Shown here: one piece after another, positions 28,235-37,689 of the stretch
Numbering within the stretch: the stretch's first letter is position 1
How the letters are laid out: every line of letters begins with the position of its first letter
Assembly (NCBI RefSeq): GCF_003013715.1
Contig: NC_072814.1
Span: 1,798,001 to 1,862,000, forward strand
Direction of reading: 5' to 3'
Source of the DNA: Candidozyma auris
Lineage: Eukaryota; Ascomycota; Pichiomycetes; Serinales; Metschnikowiaceae
Length of the DNA: 64,000 nt
The notes under the pieces: model-generated
The model's input: the letters and a program-made list of their open reading frames with translations, nothing else
The model's database searches: none
What the model was told of the DNA's origin: nothing
Position numbers and translations under genes: made by a program

Positions 28235-30121
28235 ATGCATACGGCTTCCACGACGCTAGACGATATAATAGATGAGCTCAGGCTCAAGTACGACTCGTCA
28301 GTAGGGCTCCTAGATGGGAAAGCTATACGAGAAATTCCAAACCTTAATACCCTTTATAACTTCGGTAAGCTTCTTGGAAATCTTGAGAAGAACCTCAAGG
28401 AGGCTGAAGAGAAGGATAAGAAACTTCTTGGAAAAGTTGAAACCAGGCTTCTGGAGGTTCAGAAGTTACAGGAGGAAAGGAAGAGAGATCACGAGGAAAA
28501 CGAAGCCGAGGAGGAAAGCATCCCGTTAGCAAAGCGTCGGAAGGTCGACAATGAGGCAAAACTGAAGTCAGAGGACGAAGGGGATCGCGAAGGCCAGGAA
28601 CGGGCAAGTAAAGAGGATGATGAAGATGAAGAAAAGGAGCTTCACGATGCGCAGGATGCATTCGATGGAGAAGCAAACGAGGGCAGCAAAAAAGTTGCTG
28701 TTTCTCCAGGTAAACATGCTGAAGATGGTGAGGACGCTGAGCGTGTGAATTCCAAGGACGATCCAGTTCCGCCTGAACAAACAGGCTCATACACCCACGA
28801 AAACGATACACGACTCAAAAACCCGAAATCAGAATTTTTGCCGTCCCAGACGCTCTCTCAGGATGCAATTGCAGAGTTAGGATTGTTTTCTGAAGATAAT
28901 AATGGCCTAGAGACCCAGGGCGCAGAGTATCTTAAAAAGAAGTACGGTGTGGCTTCATACCCAGAAAATGACCTTAAAGACTTGCTAGCGGGAGAAATTC
29001 CAAACGTCGATTTTTCTAAACATAAGCCGCCTTCTAACCAGGTCCAGTTCACTACCTACCAGTCGTACATTGAATCTTTCTTCCGTCCGTTCTCCAATGA
29101 CGATATTCGCTTTGCAAACGAAAAGTACGTGCTACCGCCGGGATTCGAGAAAGGTGACTACGATCCCGCTACAAGTCCGTACTTGATTCCAAAGCTCGGG
29201 CCCTTCTATGCGGATGTGTGGGCCGAAGAAGATGCCGCGTTGCGGTCGAAGTTGAGCTCTCCTGCTCCACAAAGACCACCTATCGAATCGTACAAGCCCA
29301 AAGGCACTCATGATGAAGTTAATGATGAAAAATTACTCACAGAAGACGTTTCTGTTGGCCCCCTTCTGAGCAGATTGCTCTCTGCCATCCTAAGTATACA
29401 CGAAGCAAAGGACGCCGAAAAGGATGATGGGGATGCTGACTCAAGCGCGATAAAGGATGAAGATTCCCGCTCCGAGGCTAACATGCCTCTTGACGATGAC
29501 GTGGCTACACAGCTCGATAGTGATGCCTACAGAGTGACCAGCGAGGTGAATGATTTTTACTCGATGGAGGAGAGACTCAAACGAGAGCTCAAGTACATTG
29601 GTATTTTTATGAATTTGCCTGCCAAAGGCGAAAGGGGAAGACGGGGTGGTAGTATCATCGATAACGACGAATGGCTTCTTCATAAGGAAGATGACGAAGT
29701 CAGTGCTGAGATGCGTGTTCTTCAGGAAGAACTCAAGGGCGCCGTCGTACGCAACAGACAGAGAAAGAAAATTCTCGTTCCAATTATCGAAGAGCAACTT
29801 GCCTACCAAGAATATTGTACTATATTAGAGGACTTGGACAATCAAGTCAACACAGCTTACACAAAGAGACTCAAGGCGAAGAGCAGGAAGAAGAAGACTC
29901 CAGAGGCCACTGTTAATGCTGCACAACAGCAAGCCGCCAATAGTGGCTTGAGGGCACTCCTCGAGAAGAGACGCCGCTGGATCGAGAATATTGGTCGTCT
30001 ATTCAAGCCTCCACATCTCATGAAGAGAATTCCTAGCGCGTCCATCTTTAAGGACCAGGTACACTCTGATGATGAAGAGGGAGAGGCTGAGGTTGACGTT
30101 GTCAACGAGGAGGAGACGTAA
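28235..30121 (+). CDS. NGG1: SAGA/ADA histone acetyltransferase module subunit Ada3
   Basis: 628 residues. Ngg1 (Ada3) joins Ada2 to Gcn5 in SAGA, ADA and SLIK and is needed for nucleosomal histone H3 acetylation. The N-terminal region has a coiled coil (about 45-85), then a very acidic stretch to about 190. The signature core is about 205-310: LGLFSEDNNGLETQGAEYLK, KKYGVASYPENDLKDLLAG, then YIESFFRPFSNDDIRFANEK. The C-terminal Ada3 domain (about 430-600) includes VNDFYSMEERLKRELKYIG. It converges on MAS1 with a 35-base gap. Confidence 0.93.
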   Translation: MHTASTTLDDIIDELRLKYDSSVGLLDGKAIREIPNLNTLYNFGKLLGNLEKNLKEAEEKDKKLLGKVETRLLEVQKLQEERKRDHEENEAEEESIPLAKRRKVDNEAKLKSEDEGDREGQERASKEDDEDEEKELHDAQDAFDGEANEGSKKVAVSPGKHAEDGEDAERVNSKDDPVPPEQTGSYTHENDTRLKNPKSEFLPSQTLSQDAIAELGLFSEDNNGLETQGAEYLKKKYGVASYPENDLKDLLAGEIPNVDFSKHKPPSNQVQFTTYQSYIESFFRPFSNDDIRFANEKYVLPPGFEKGDYDPATSPYLIPKLGPFYADVWAEEDAALRSKLSSPAPQRPPIESYKPKGTHDEVNDEKLLTEDVSVGPLLSRLLSAILSIHEAKDAEKDDGDADSSAIKDEDSRSEANMPLDDDVATQLDSDAYRVTSEVNDFYSMEERLKRELKYIGIFMNLPAKGERGRRGGSIIDNDEWLLHKEDDEVSAEMRVLQEELKGAVVRNRQRKKILVPIIEEQLAYQEYCTILEDLDNQVNTAYTKRLKAKSRKKKTPEATVNAAQQQAANSGLRALLEKRRRWIENIGRLFKPPHLMKRIPSASIFKDQVHSDDEEGEAEVDVVNEEET

Positions 30122-30156
30122 ACAATACATATATACATGCATTATGTCTATAGAAT

Positions 30157-31578
30157 CTACCAGCTCATACCCTTGCTCAATTCCTCATGTGAGGGCAACG
30201 TTTTACAGTTGCCCAATGCGCAAATAGAAATAGGCTTATCTTTGAGTCTCCAGTTTGCCCAGTCAATGACATCTTGTCTCGTAACCGACTCAATTCTCTC
30301 GAAGACATCCTCGGGCAGTAATCTGTAGCCCGTGTTGACCAATTGTCTTCCGATATCTTCGGCAATAGCAGTACTGTCATCGAGCGCTAGCACCAAGGAT
30401 GCTTTGAGTTGTGCTTTGGAGCGTTCCACCTCCTCTTCAGTGACATTGCCACTCTTTAAGCGTGCCCATTCTTTTAAAACGGCATTGGTAAAGAAAGACA
30501 AGTCAGTGTTGCTGTCTGCGGTGAAGTAAACGCCCATTAAGCCAGTGTCGGCGTAAGAGGTAGTGTAGGCCATGAAGGCATTAACCATTGGTTGGTTGTT
30601 GGGGCCGCCCATTGCGGCAGTGACAGTCAAAGGAGATGGCGAGTCGGAACCAATGCCGATGGATCTGTCCCACGAGCCAATGAGGCCATTGGCGACAGAC
30701 GACGTGAAAAAGTCTGGAGCTGACCACGAAACGCCCTCCACAGCCAATGCCACATGTGTTACAGGCAAGGAGTCATCCTGGATAAGTCTCTCTGCCCCAT
30801 AGAAAATGGGCATGTCGTCCCCATGCTGCTTGAAAGGAACAGGGCTTTTCTCGATATGCCCAAAGTACTTCTTGGCTATCTCCACAAGCTTGTCGTGATC
30901 AACGCAGCCTGCACCTATGAGGGCCATTCTGTCGCCTTTGTAGTTTGTCCTGATATAATTGACCAAATCGTCTCTGTTGATGGTCTTTATCTTCTCCCTT
31001 GGGCCCAAGATGGTTCTGCCTAGGTCTTGCTTGCGGAAGGTTATCTCGTGTAAATGGTCAAACACCACTTCGTCAAACATCTTATCGACCTCGTCGCTCT
31101 CCTGTAAGATGACAGCCCTTTCTCGTTCTATAGCTTTGGTCTCTAGCTTCAGCTTCGTCAACAAGTCGCTCAAGATGTCCACGTTCTGCTCCAAGTCCTT
31201 GGCAAGACACCGCGTGTAATACACTGTGTTCTCTCTGGACGTATAAGCGTTGATCTGAGAGCCCAAATCCTCGATCTCGAGCTCCAAGCTGTACTGGGAC
31301 CGCTTTTGTGTCCCCTTGAAGGCCAAGTGCTCGAGGAAATGTGCTGTACCGCTGCTCACGGGATTATCTGCTCTGGAGCCAGCGTTAATCCACATGCCAA
31401 CCGTTGCCGTTTTAGTTCCAGGCATAGACTCACTTGCCACCGTGAGACCATTGGGTAAAACTGTAGTTTTGTAAGAAGGTGGCGGTGGGGTTCTGGCGGC
31501 CGCTGAAGTTGTAGTGGACGTTGCGGCTGAAGCCAACGAGCGGGAATGTAGTGGTTTTCTTAGGATTTGGCGAAGCAT
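30157..31578 (-). CDS. MAS1: Mitochondrial processing peptidase beta subunit
   Basis: Start at the ATG at 31578 (MLRQILRKPLHSRSL), 473 residues; a non-ATG in-frame stretch lies just upstream. Mas1 is the catalytic subunit of the matrix peptidase that removes presequences from imported proteins. The inverted zinc motif HFLEH is at about residues 80-84, in SSGTAHFLEHLAFKGT. The family's YTSRENTVYYTRCL and QESDEVDKMFDEVVFDHLHE follow. The substrate-binding C-terminal half ends normally. The N-terminus is itself a Ser/Arg/Ala presequence. Confidence 0.97.
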   Translation of the reverse strand: MLRQILRKPLHSRSLASAATSTTTSAAARTPPPPSYKTTVLPNGLTVASESMPGTKTATVGMWINAGSRADNPVSSGTAHFLEHLAFKGTQKRSQYSLELEIEDLGSQINAYTSRENTVYYTRCLAKDLEQNVDILSDLLTKLKLETKAIERERAVILQESDEVDKMFDEVVFDHLHEITFRKQDLGRTILGPREKIKTINRDDLVNYIRTNYKGDRMALIGAGCVDHDKLVEIAKKYFGHIEKSPVPFKQHGDDMPIFYGAERLIQDDSLPVTHVALAVEGVSWSAPDFFTSSVANGLIGSWDRSIGIGSDSPSPLTVTAAMGGPNNQPMVNAFMAYTTSYADTGLMGVYFTADSNTDLSFFTNAVLKEWARLKSGNVTEEEVERSKAQLKASLVLALDDSTAIAEDIGRQLVNTGYRLLPEDVFERIESVTRQDVIDWANWRLKDKPISICALGNCKTLPSHEELSKGMSW

Positions 31579-32016
31579 AGGTTGCAAAAGAGCTGGTACT
31601 AGAGATGAATAATGAAGGTTTAGATATAAGCACTTGAGTGGTGCACAGGTGCAGGTGTGGATGGTTTTTAATTCCCCAGGGTCTGGATCGACAGCTGCGT
31701 AGGGTGATAGGGTAACGATTAAGAAAAAATTGAAAAATAAGAAGAAAAAAAAATAAAACGCCGTCGATTTCGATCTTATGAAGATATGTTTGATCTTCTA
31801 TGTTTGATCTTCAGGGCTTTATTTGGTGGAGAACTTCTGAACTCTTCCTTCCCTCAGCTCTTCACCCAATGTTTCGCATGAAGCCATACAGAGGCATTAC
31901 TTCCAAGGAATTTCTGGACAAAAAGAAGCCCATATGATTCTTCGAAGAGAAACTAGCTTTTGATTCTTTTTGATGTGTTCGTGCTTTTAGTATAAAGAAG
32001 ATTGGGTGAATGGTTT

Positions 32017-32030
32017 AATGGCTGCGAAAT
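32017..32030 (+). promoter_or_regulatory. Recurrent TGGCTGCRAA motif, copy 8 (AATGGCTGCGAAAT)
   Basis: AATGGCTGCGAAAT, about 440 bases upstream of MAS1, with another CTGCAGCC directly after it. Confidence 0.55.
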
Positions 32031-32701
32031 CTGCAGCCCCAAACTCGATTATTCAGCGTGGTCCTTGGAGATCATTGTGTGGTATCACTTCAATATATTC
32101 AATTGAGTTTTCAGTCTACTCTTCATAAGTTTGTTTCAGAGAAGCTTCTTGAAGAGATGGAATTCATGTGAGGAAGTCAGGTGGCCAATCAGGCTGTCTG
32201 TGAATTCATAAGGCTTCAAGTATCTGCAAAGAAGAATCTTACTGCTGAAATACATCTAGTGATGCAAGTACATCCCTGGTACGCCCACAGCATGTACAGA
32301 GACACCACAACAAGACTCTCTAATCTTTCTCCCGAGGATATGGGAGAGAGAGGAGAGAAACTTCGGACACTTCACAATTATAGGCTTGAAAACGAAGTCC
32401 AGATCTTGACCACTGTCTCATCTTCCAGAACGATTTCTTCGATATCAGTGTCATAGGTGCCTCTGAGGACTTTTACTAGGTTCCTTGAGGACAGTTGCTT
32501 GAATGTATAGCACCAGGCTTCCTACTTTATTATAGCCGTGGGCTCATACGTTCTGGCAGCAACAGACTCAATGGCATCGCCATCTTCACAGCAGATTTCA
32601 AATGTTCAGGAGAGAGCACAGGATGACCACCCTAAGCTCCACAAAAATACTTTTCCTTCATTGAACGCATTTCCATGGCCTTCGGACTCTTCTGTTGCGC
32701 A

Positions 32702-32715
32702 TTGGCTGCAAAAAT
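32702..32715 (+). promoter_or_regulatory. Recurrent TGGCTGCRAA motif, copy 9
   Basis: TTGGCTGCAAAAAT, about 540 bases upstream of UPS2. Confidence 0.5.
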
Positions 32716-33253
32716 GTCGTCGCTTGGTCAGCACCCATTCCCTACAATAGCGTTCACTGAAAACACCACCAATCACATTAGAACGCAACAAAATGAAGGG
32801 CACACTCGATAAATAAGGCTGGATCATTTACTCGGATTAAATCTTGCTTCAAAAGCTATTCCAACCTCCATTTCACTCGACCCACACTGAGGTAGCCACG
32901 ACATTGTCGCGTTCCCACGGCCCTTCACCGTTGATCCTCGGGAAGCCATACGAAACAGCCAAAGTCCCTGTTAGCAGAATGTCACATCCATATTCATGCC
33001 CGTTAGCTTTCTTTTCTTTAAGTTTCTCAAGAACTTCCCCCACATCCGTCGATTTGCCACCTTCCTTTTACCCTTGCCTCCTGCTGGCTTTGCCCGACCC
33101 GGCCGGCTCCGGTCACAGGACCACTAGCATGCGCATTTCTTTTCTTTTTTTTTTTTTTTCCACCTCCCATATAGGCTCCACAATCGCATCTTTCATTCAT
33201 TCCTTTAACAACTCTACTCTTAAAAAAAAATACACTTTCCTTAAAATCCGAAC

Positions 33254-33937
33254 ATGAAGATTTTCGAGAGCTCCCATTTTTTCAATTACTCGTGGGAACA
33301 GGTCACTGCGGCCAATTGGGTCAAATACCCAAACGAGCTCTCCTCCCATGTTGTCTCTGTGGATATCTTAAACAGAGAGGTTGACCCGGAAAAACACATT
33401 CTTAGAACAGAAAGGTTGATCTCGTGCAAGCAGCCTGTGCCCAGGTGGTTGCGTGCGATCATTGGCGGGGAAGAATATTCGTTTGTAAGAGAGTTGAGCG
33501 AGGTGGACTTGGTGAACAGGAAACTCATCATGAAGTCGGCCAATATGACGTTATCGAACTTGCTCTTGGTCAACGAGACTGTGGTTTACACGCCAGATAA
33601 AAAGATGCCCCATGGCAGAACGCTTTTTGAGCAAGAGGCCGCCATCACGGCGTTTTCGCCATTTTCAGGTATCTGCAACAAGATCGAGGACTGGTCGGTC
33701 GAGCGGTTTGGCCAGAATGCCAAAGTTGGCAAGTTGGGGTTTGAGGGTGTTTTGCAGTCTGTGGCCAAGAAGTGGGACGAGAGTGGCGTGCTTGTGAAGG
33801 GGTTGGGCACCTCGCTTATGGAGGAGCTTGATGAGGTCAATGACAAGACCCACGAGATGATCCACGATGTGGGCGAGAAGACCTCGAGCGTGCTCTCGCA
33901 GGTGACCAAGCTTGGCAGCTACTTCAACCGCAGCTGA
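33254..33937 (+). CDS. UPS2: PRELI-like phospholipid transfer protein of the mitochondrial intermembrane space
   Basis: 227 residues. Residues 1-170 form a PRELI/MSF1 domain: MKIFESSHFFNYSWEQVTAA, YPNELSSHVVSVDIL, TERLISCKQPVPRWL and NKIEDWSVERFGQNAKVGK. Ups2 with Mdm35 moves phosphatidylserine across the intermembrane space for conversion to PE. The start and domain match Ups2/Ups3 better than Ups1. In S. cerevisiae these are whole-genome-duplication partners, so one pre-duplication gene is expected here. The C-terminal 55 residues are a predicted amphipathic helix. Confidence 0.9.
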   Translation: MKIFESSHFFNYSWEQVTAANWVKYPNELSSHVVSVDILNREVDPEKHILRTERLISCKQPVPRWLRAIIGGEEYSFVRELSEVDLVNRKLIMKSANMTLSNLLLVNETVVYTPDKKMPHGRTLFEQEAAITAFSPFSGICNKIEDWSVERFGQNAKVGKLGFEGVLQSVAKKWDESGVLVKGLGTSLMEELDEVNDKTHEMIHDVGEKTSSVLSQVTKLGSYFNRS

Positions 33938-34267
33938 TATACATCTACGATCGATCAAATGATAGAAGGCAGGCCCACTTATCATTAGGCTCATATTCGC
34001 AGGGCCCGCTTATGCATATAACTTCGTTTGGGTTTACGGGACGGCATTTAGGTAGCACTATTTATTCACGATACACGATAGACGATGCAGATTGAGTTGT
34101 GTAGCAGATGTAGGGACCAATTGACGGCGTTGGCATTGGCATTGGTGTTGGTGTTGGTGTTGGGAGTAGGTCACGTGCCGCGCTAAGGGCATCGCAGGCA
34201 TCGCAGGTCGATTTCCTTCCATGCTAGTCAACTCATCAAGGTACATCCAAACCCACACATCCTCGTC
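33938..34267. other. Intergenic region with short GT-rich repeats
   Basis: 330 bases between UPS2 and the coiled-coil protein gene. Holds a hexamer repeat of TTGGCA/TTGGTG type at about 34130-34160 and a GGCATCGCA repeat at about 34187-34206. No gene is seen. Confidence 0.5.
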
Positions 34268-34903
34268 ATGAAAGATGAAGTGATTGCTCTAGAAGGATAC
34301 GAACACGTGAATTTGGATGCTGGCCATATAAATTTCCAGAATACCCCTGTCAAGCTCGAATACTGTCCCGAGACAGCCATTGACGCGGAGATCGAGAAGG
34401 CGTTTCTGGAGTTCCACACCTTGGGCAACCACAATGGCATCAAGCTCGAGACTCCCGACTCCCTCTCGCCAGAGGAGCACCAGTGGACCACGCCAGAAGC
34501 CCCTAGCTTCGAGTGTTTTGACGAAACCAGCCATCATGTGCTTAGCAGTGTAACCTCTGAAGAGATGGATGTTACAGCCAAGCAGCACCAGCAACAGCAA
34601 AACTTGCCAAGCAAGCAGCAAAGCGAGATGAACTGCGACACCGTGGCATTGTTGAAGCAAGAATTGGCCAACCACTCCCGTCTTGTGGGCACCTACACAA
34701 CCATGAAATCAGCATACTTGAAGCTCTGCTCAGAGTTCAACTACCTTTTGGGCAAGTTCAACGACAACGAGCGGATCAAGCTCAACCTCATTCACGAAAA
34801 CAACGAGTTGCGACAATTGCTCGTAGACGTGATCAAAGAAAAAGAATTGGACCGGAGGCGGTACAAGGAAGAGCTCTTGGGGGCAGGCATGGGTCAGGCG
34901 TAG
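34268..34903 (+). CDS. Coiled-coil protein, possible Atc1 counterpart
   Basis: 211 residues, not recognised by sequence. Residues 1-120 are acidic and polar with a Gln-rich run (about 104-122). Residues about 128-205 form a continuous amphipathic helix with Leu heptads (LLKQELANHSRLVGTYTTMK, then KLNLIHENNELRQLLVDVIK), probably a coiled coil. Position suggests identity: it lies between UPS2 and PLP1, where S. cerevisiae has ATC1 (YDR184, from memory) between PLP1 and UPS3. Atc1 is a nuclear protein linked to bud-site selection. This is inference from synteny only. Confidence 0.5.
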   Translation: MKDEVIALEGYEHVNLDAGHINFQNTPVKLEYCPETAIDAEIEKAFLEFHTLGNHNGIKLETPDSLSPEEHQWTTPEAPSFECFDETSHHVLSSVTSEEMDVTAKQHQQQQNLPSKQQSEMNCDTVALLKQELANHSRLVGTYTTMKSAYLKLCSEFNYLLGKFNDNERIKLNLIHENNELRQLLVDVIKEKELDRRRYKEELLGAGMGQA

Positions 34904-35090
34904 ACCGCGCCTGATGGGGCCCTCTTTATTAAGGGGGCCTGTATCATATTCGCATTAAGTAGTAGCATCTAAAATAGCATTCGCATCCACAGTCGACCAG
35001 TCGGTATTTTCTGAGTCTGTTTGAAACTCTCAATTAGCTCGGTCTCTCTTTCCTATAACCTTGCCTAAAATCGATATATATACTCTCGGT

Positions 35091-35276
35091 ATGTCCCAGG
35101 AACAGGTGTTGCTAGAGTTGGAAATGATTTTGGCCACTGTTAGGCTGATTGACGAGAGTGTGCTTCAAAGCATCCGACTCTTGGAAAAGGGCGTTCCTTC
35201 TGCGTCGTACAAGGAGCTTGTTGCCAGCAACAAGACACGATTAGAACGCGTGATGGCGCTTTTGAACGAGATGTGA
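35091..35276 (+). CDS. Small protein resembling MOZART1 (gamma-tubulin complex)
   Basis: 61 residues, start ATG at 35091 (MSQEQVLLELEMILATVRLI). MZT1 proteins are 60-80-residue, three-helix proteins that bind the gamma-tubulin complex and dock it at spindle poles. The pattern fits: a first helix LLELEMILATVRLIDES, a second helix leading to RLLEKGVPSASYKEL where the family has a leucine-rich L-C/L-E-x-G-(V/I)-x-P turn, and a final charged helix. S. cerevisiae lacks MZT1, but Candida albicans has one. The stop lies only 88 bases before PLP1 on the same strand. Similarity is by pattern only. Confidence 0.5.
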   Translation: MSQEQVLLELEMILATVRLIDESVLQSIRLLEKGVPSASYKELVASNKTRLERVMALLNEM

Positions 35277-35364
35277 TTTGGCTGGTGGTGCTTCGACACC
35301 CTCTTGTTTTGATGGGCCTCCACACAAGTGCGGAAACAGCGTAAGCACACTAACTTCTTCCTTG

Positions 35365-36048
35365 ATGGACAACAGGCAGAAACAGGCAGTGGAAGAGTAC
35401 CTGAGACAGAAAGTACGGGAAACTCAACACGGAGGTGCTGTTGACGATGAAGGATCCGAAGAGGATTTGGACCTCATGCTTGAGGAGCTTGAGAAGGACT
35501 ACGACGAGTCGCTGGCCAAGTATAGGGAGCAGCGGCTCGAGGAGCTCAAGAAGGAGTTTGGGAAGATAGACAGAGCTGCTGCTGAGCGGGGGTCGGAATT
35601 GGGCAATGTTTCGTTTGTTTCGGCTGAAAAAGAGCTCATGGACCTTGTCATGAAGAGCGAGGTATGTATGGTGCACTTCTACCAGCCAGAATTTAGCAGG
35701 TGCAAGTTGATGAACGAGAGATTGGCCGTCCTTGCCGAGAAACACGTAGATGTGGGGATTTTCGCTATCCAGGCGTCCCAGGCGCCGTTTTTAGTGACTA
35801 AGCTCAAGATCAAGGTTCTTCCGGTGGTCGTAGCGTACAAGAACGGCAAGGAAGTGGCTCGCCTTGTGGGATTTGAGGGGCTCAGCACCAACGGCACAGA
35901 TTTCTCGGTTGAAGCGCTTGAACTGTGGATGTTTCGTGAAAGAGTGATCTCAAAGCGGTCATTGACGTTTGCAAGCAAACCCGGAACAGTCAGAAGCACC
36001 AACAACAACACCAACAGCGACGACGACGACGACGACGACTGGTATTAG
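35365..36048 (+). CDS. PLP1: Phosducin-like thioredoxin-fold protein (tubulin/actin folding cofactor)
   Basis: Start at the ATG at 35365 (MDNRQKQAVEEYLRQKV), 227 residues, close to the S. cerevisiae length. Plp1 (TXNDC9-like) modulates the CCT chaperonin and affects beta-tubulin folding in the cytosol. The N-terminal helix contains LDLMLEELEKDYDESLAKYR. The thioredoxin-like domain is about 75-190, with VCMVHFYQPEFSRCKLMNE, where the redox CxxC is absent as is normal for the family. LKIKVLPVVVAYKNGKEVAR follows. The tail is an Asn/Asp run ending DDWY. Confidence 0.88.
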   Translation: MDNRQKQAVEEYLRQKVRETQHGGAVDDEGSEEDLDLMLEELEKDYDESLAKYREQRLEELKKEFGKIDRAAAERGSELGNVSFVSAEKELMDLVMKSEVCMVHFYQPEFSRCKLMNERLAVLAEKHVDVGIFAIQASQAPFLVTKLKIKVLPVVVAYKNGKEVARLVGFEGLSTNGTDFSVEALELWMFRERVISKRSLTFASKPGTVRSTNNNTNSDDDDDDDWY

Positions 36049-37178
<1,130 letters not shown>

Positions 37179-37689
37179 GTGTGTGGGTCTAGATAGGTAA
37201 ATACTGAAAGTCTTGATCTTCAAGAGCAAATGTAGTCACCGCAGTGGGTGAGAAATTGAACCCCAGAATTGGAATTGAGCACCTCCAATGTTCCTTAAAT
37301 TAAGGTCATCATTCACCTGGCTGTGTCCTACCTACATATCCAGATGACAAAAGCGAAAAGAATAATCAGAATATTTTCAAGAAGTTGAGATGTTTAGGTA
37401 ATTAGTGCGGAGGATGCTTTTTTGCAACCAATTACAACAGCATCCCAAAATTCAAGAACTTCCATTCAAGAACTTTCATTCATGCAATTTTATAACAATT
37501 CCAGGATGATCTTTTTTCTTAGCAAATATACCTTCTTACATCCAAAATCAATCTAAATTCATGATTTTACTTTTCCTCTCTACCTTCACCCATGGCTATG
37601 AAACGACATTGTGGTGGGTGTACGGGTGTGCTCAGGTAGGTATACGTCTATAACAAAGCGTACTCGACCAGGAACGACAGAACCTACTC
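37179..37689 (+). promoter_or_regulatory. Intergenic region upstream of SEC10
   Basis: 511 AT-rich bases. Holds TTTTTTGCAACCAATTA at 37418-37434, a C-to-T variant of the recurrent motif, about 260 bases before SEC10, and a repeat of TTCAAGAACTT (37454-37479). No gene is seen. Confidence 0.4.

Larger units (their letters stand above)
31579..33253. promoter_or_regulatory. 1.7-kb divergent region between MAS1 and UPS2
   Basis: No gene is supported; small frames (for example 32181-32456) lack an ATG or recognisable features. Two motif copies, one perfect, are present. Nearest UPS2 there is a T run of about 15 (33145-33159) and an A run (33222-33230). An A-rich block lies at 31722-31755. Confidence 0.5.

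Noticed and set aside
32181..32456. 91-codon frame between MAS1 and UPS2
   Set aside because: Begins at a non-ATG codon and has no family features.
35278..35364. N-terminal extension of PLP1
   Set aside because: No ATG in the extra stretch; the ATG at 35365 gives the expected length and start.
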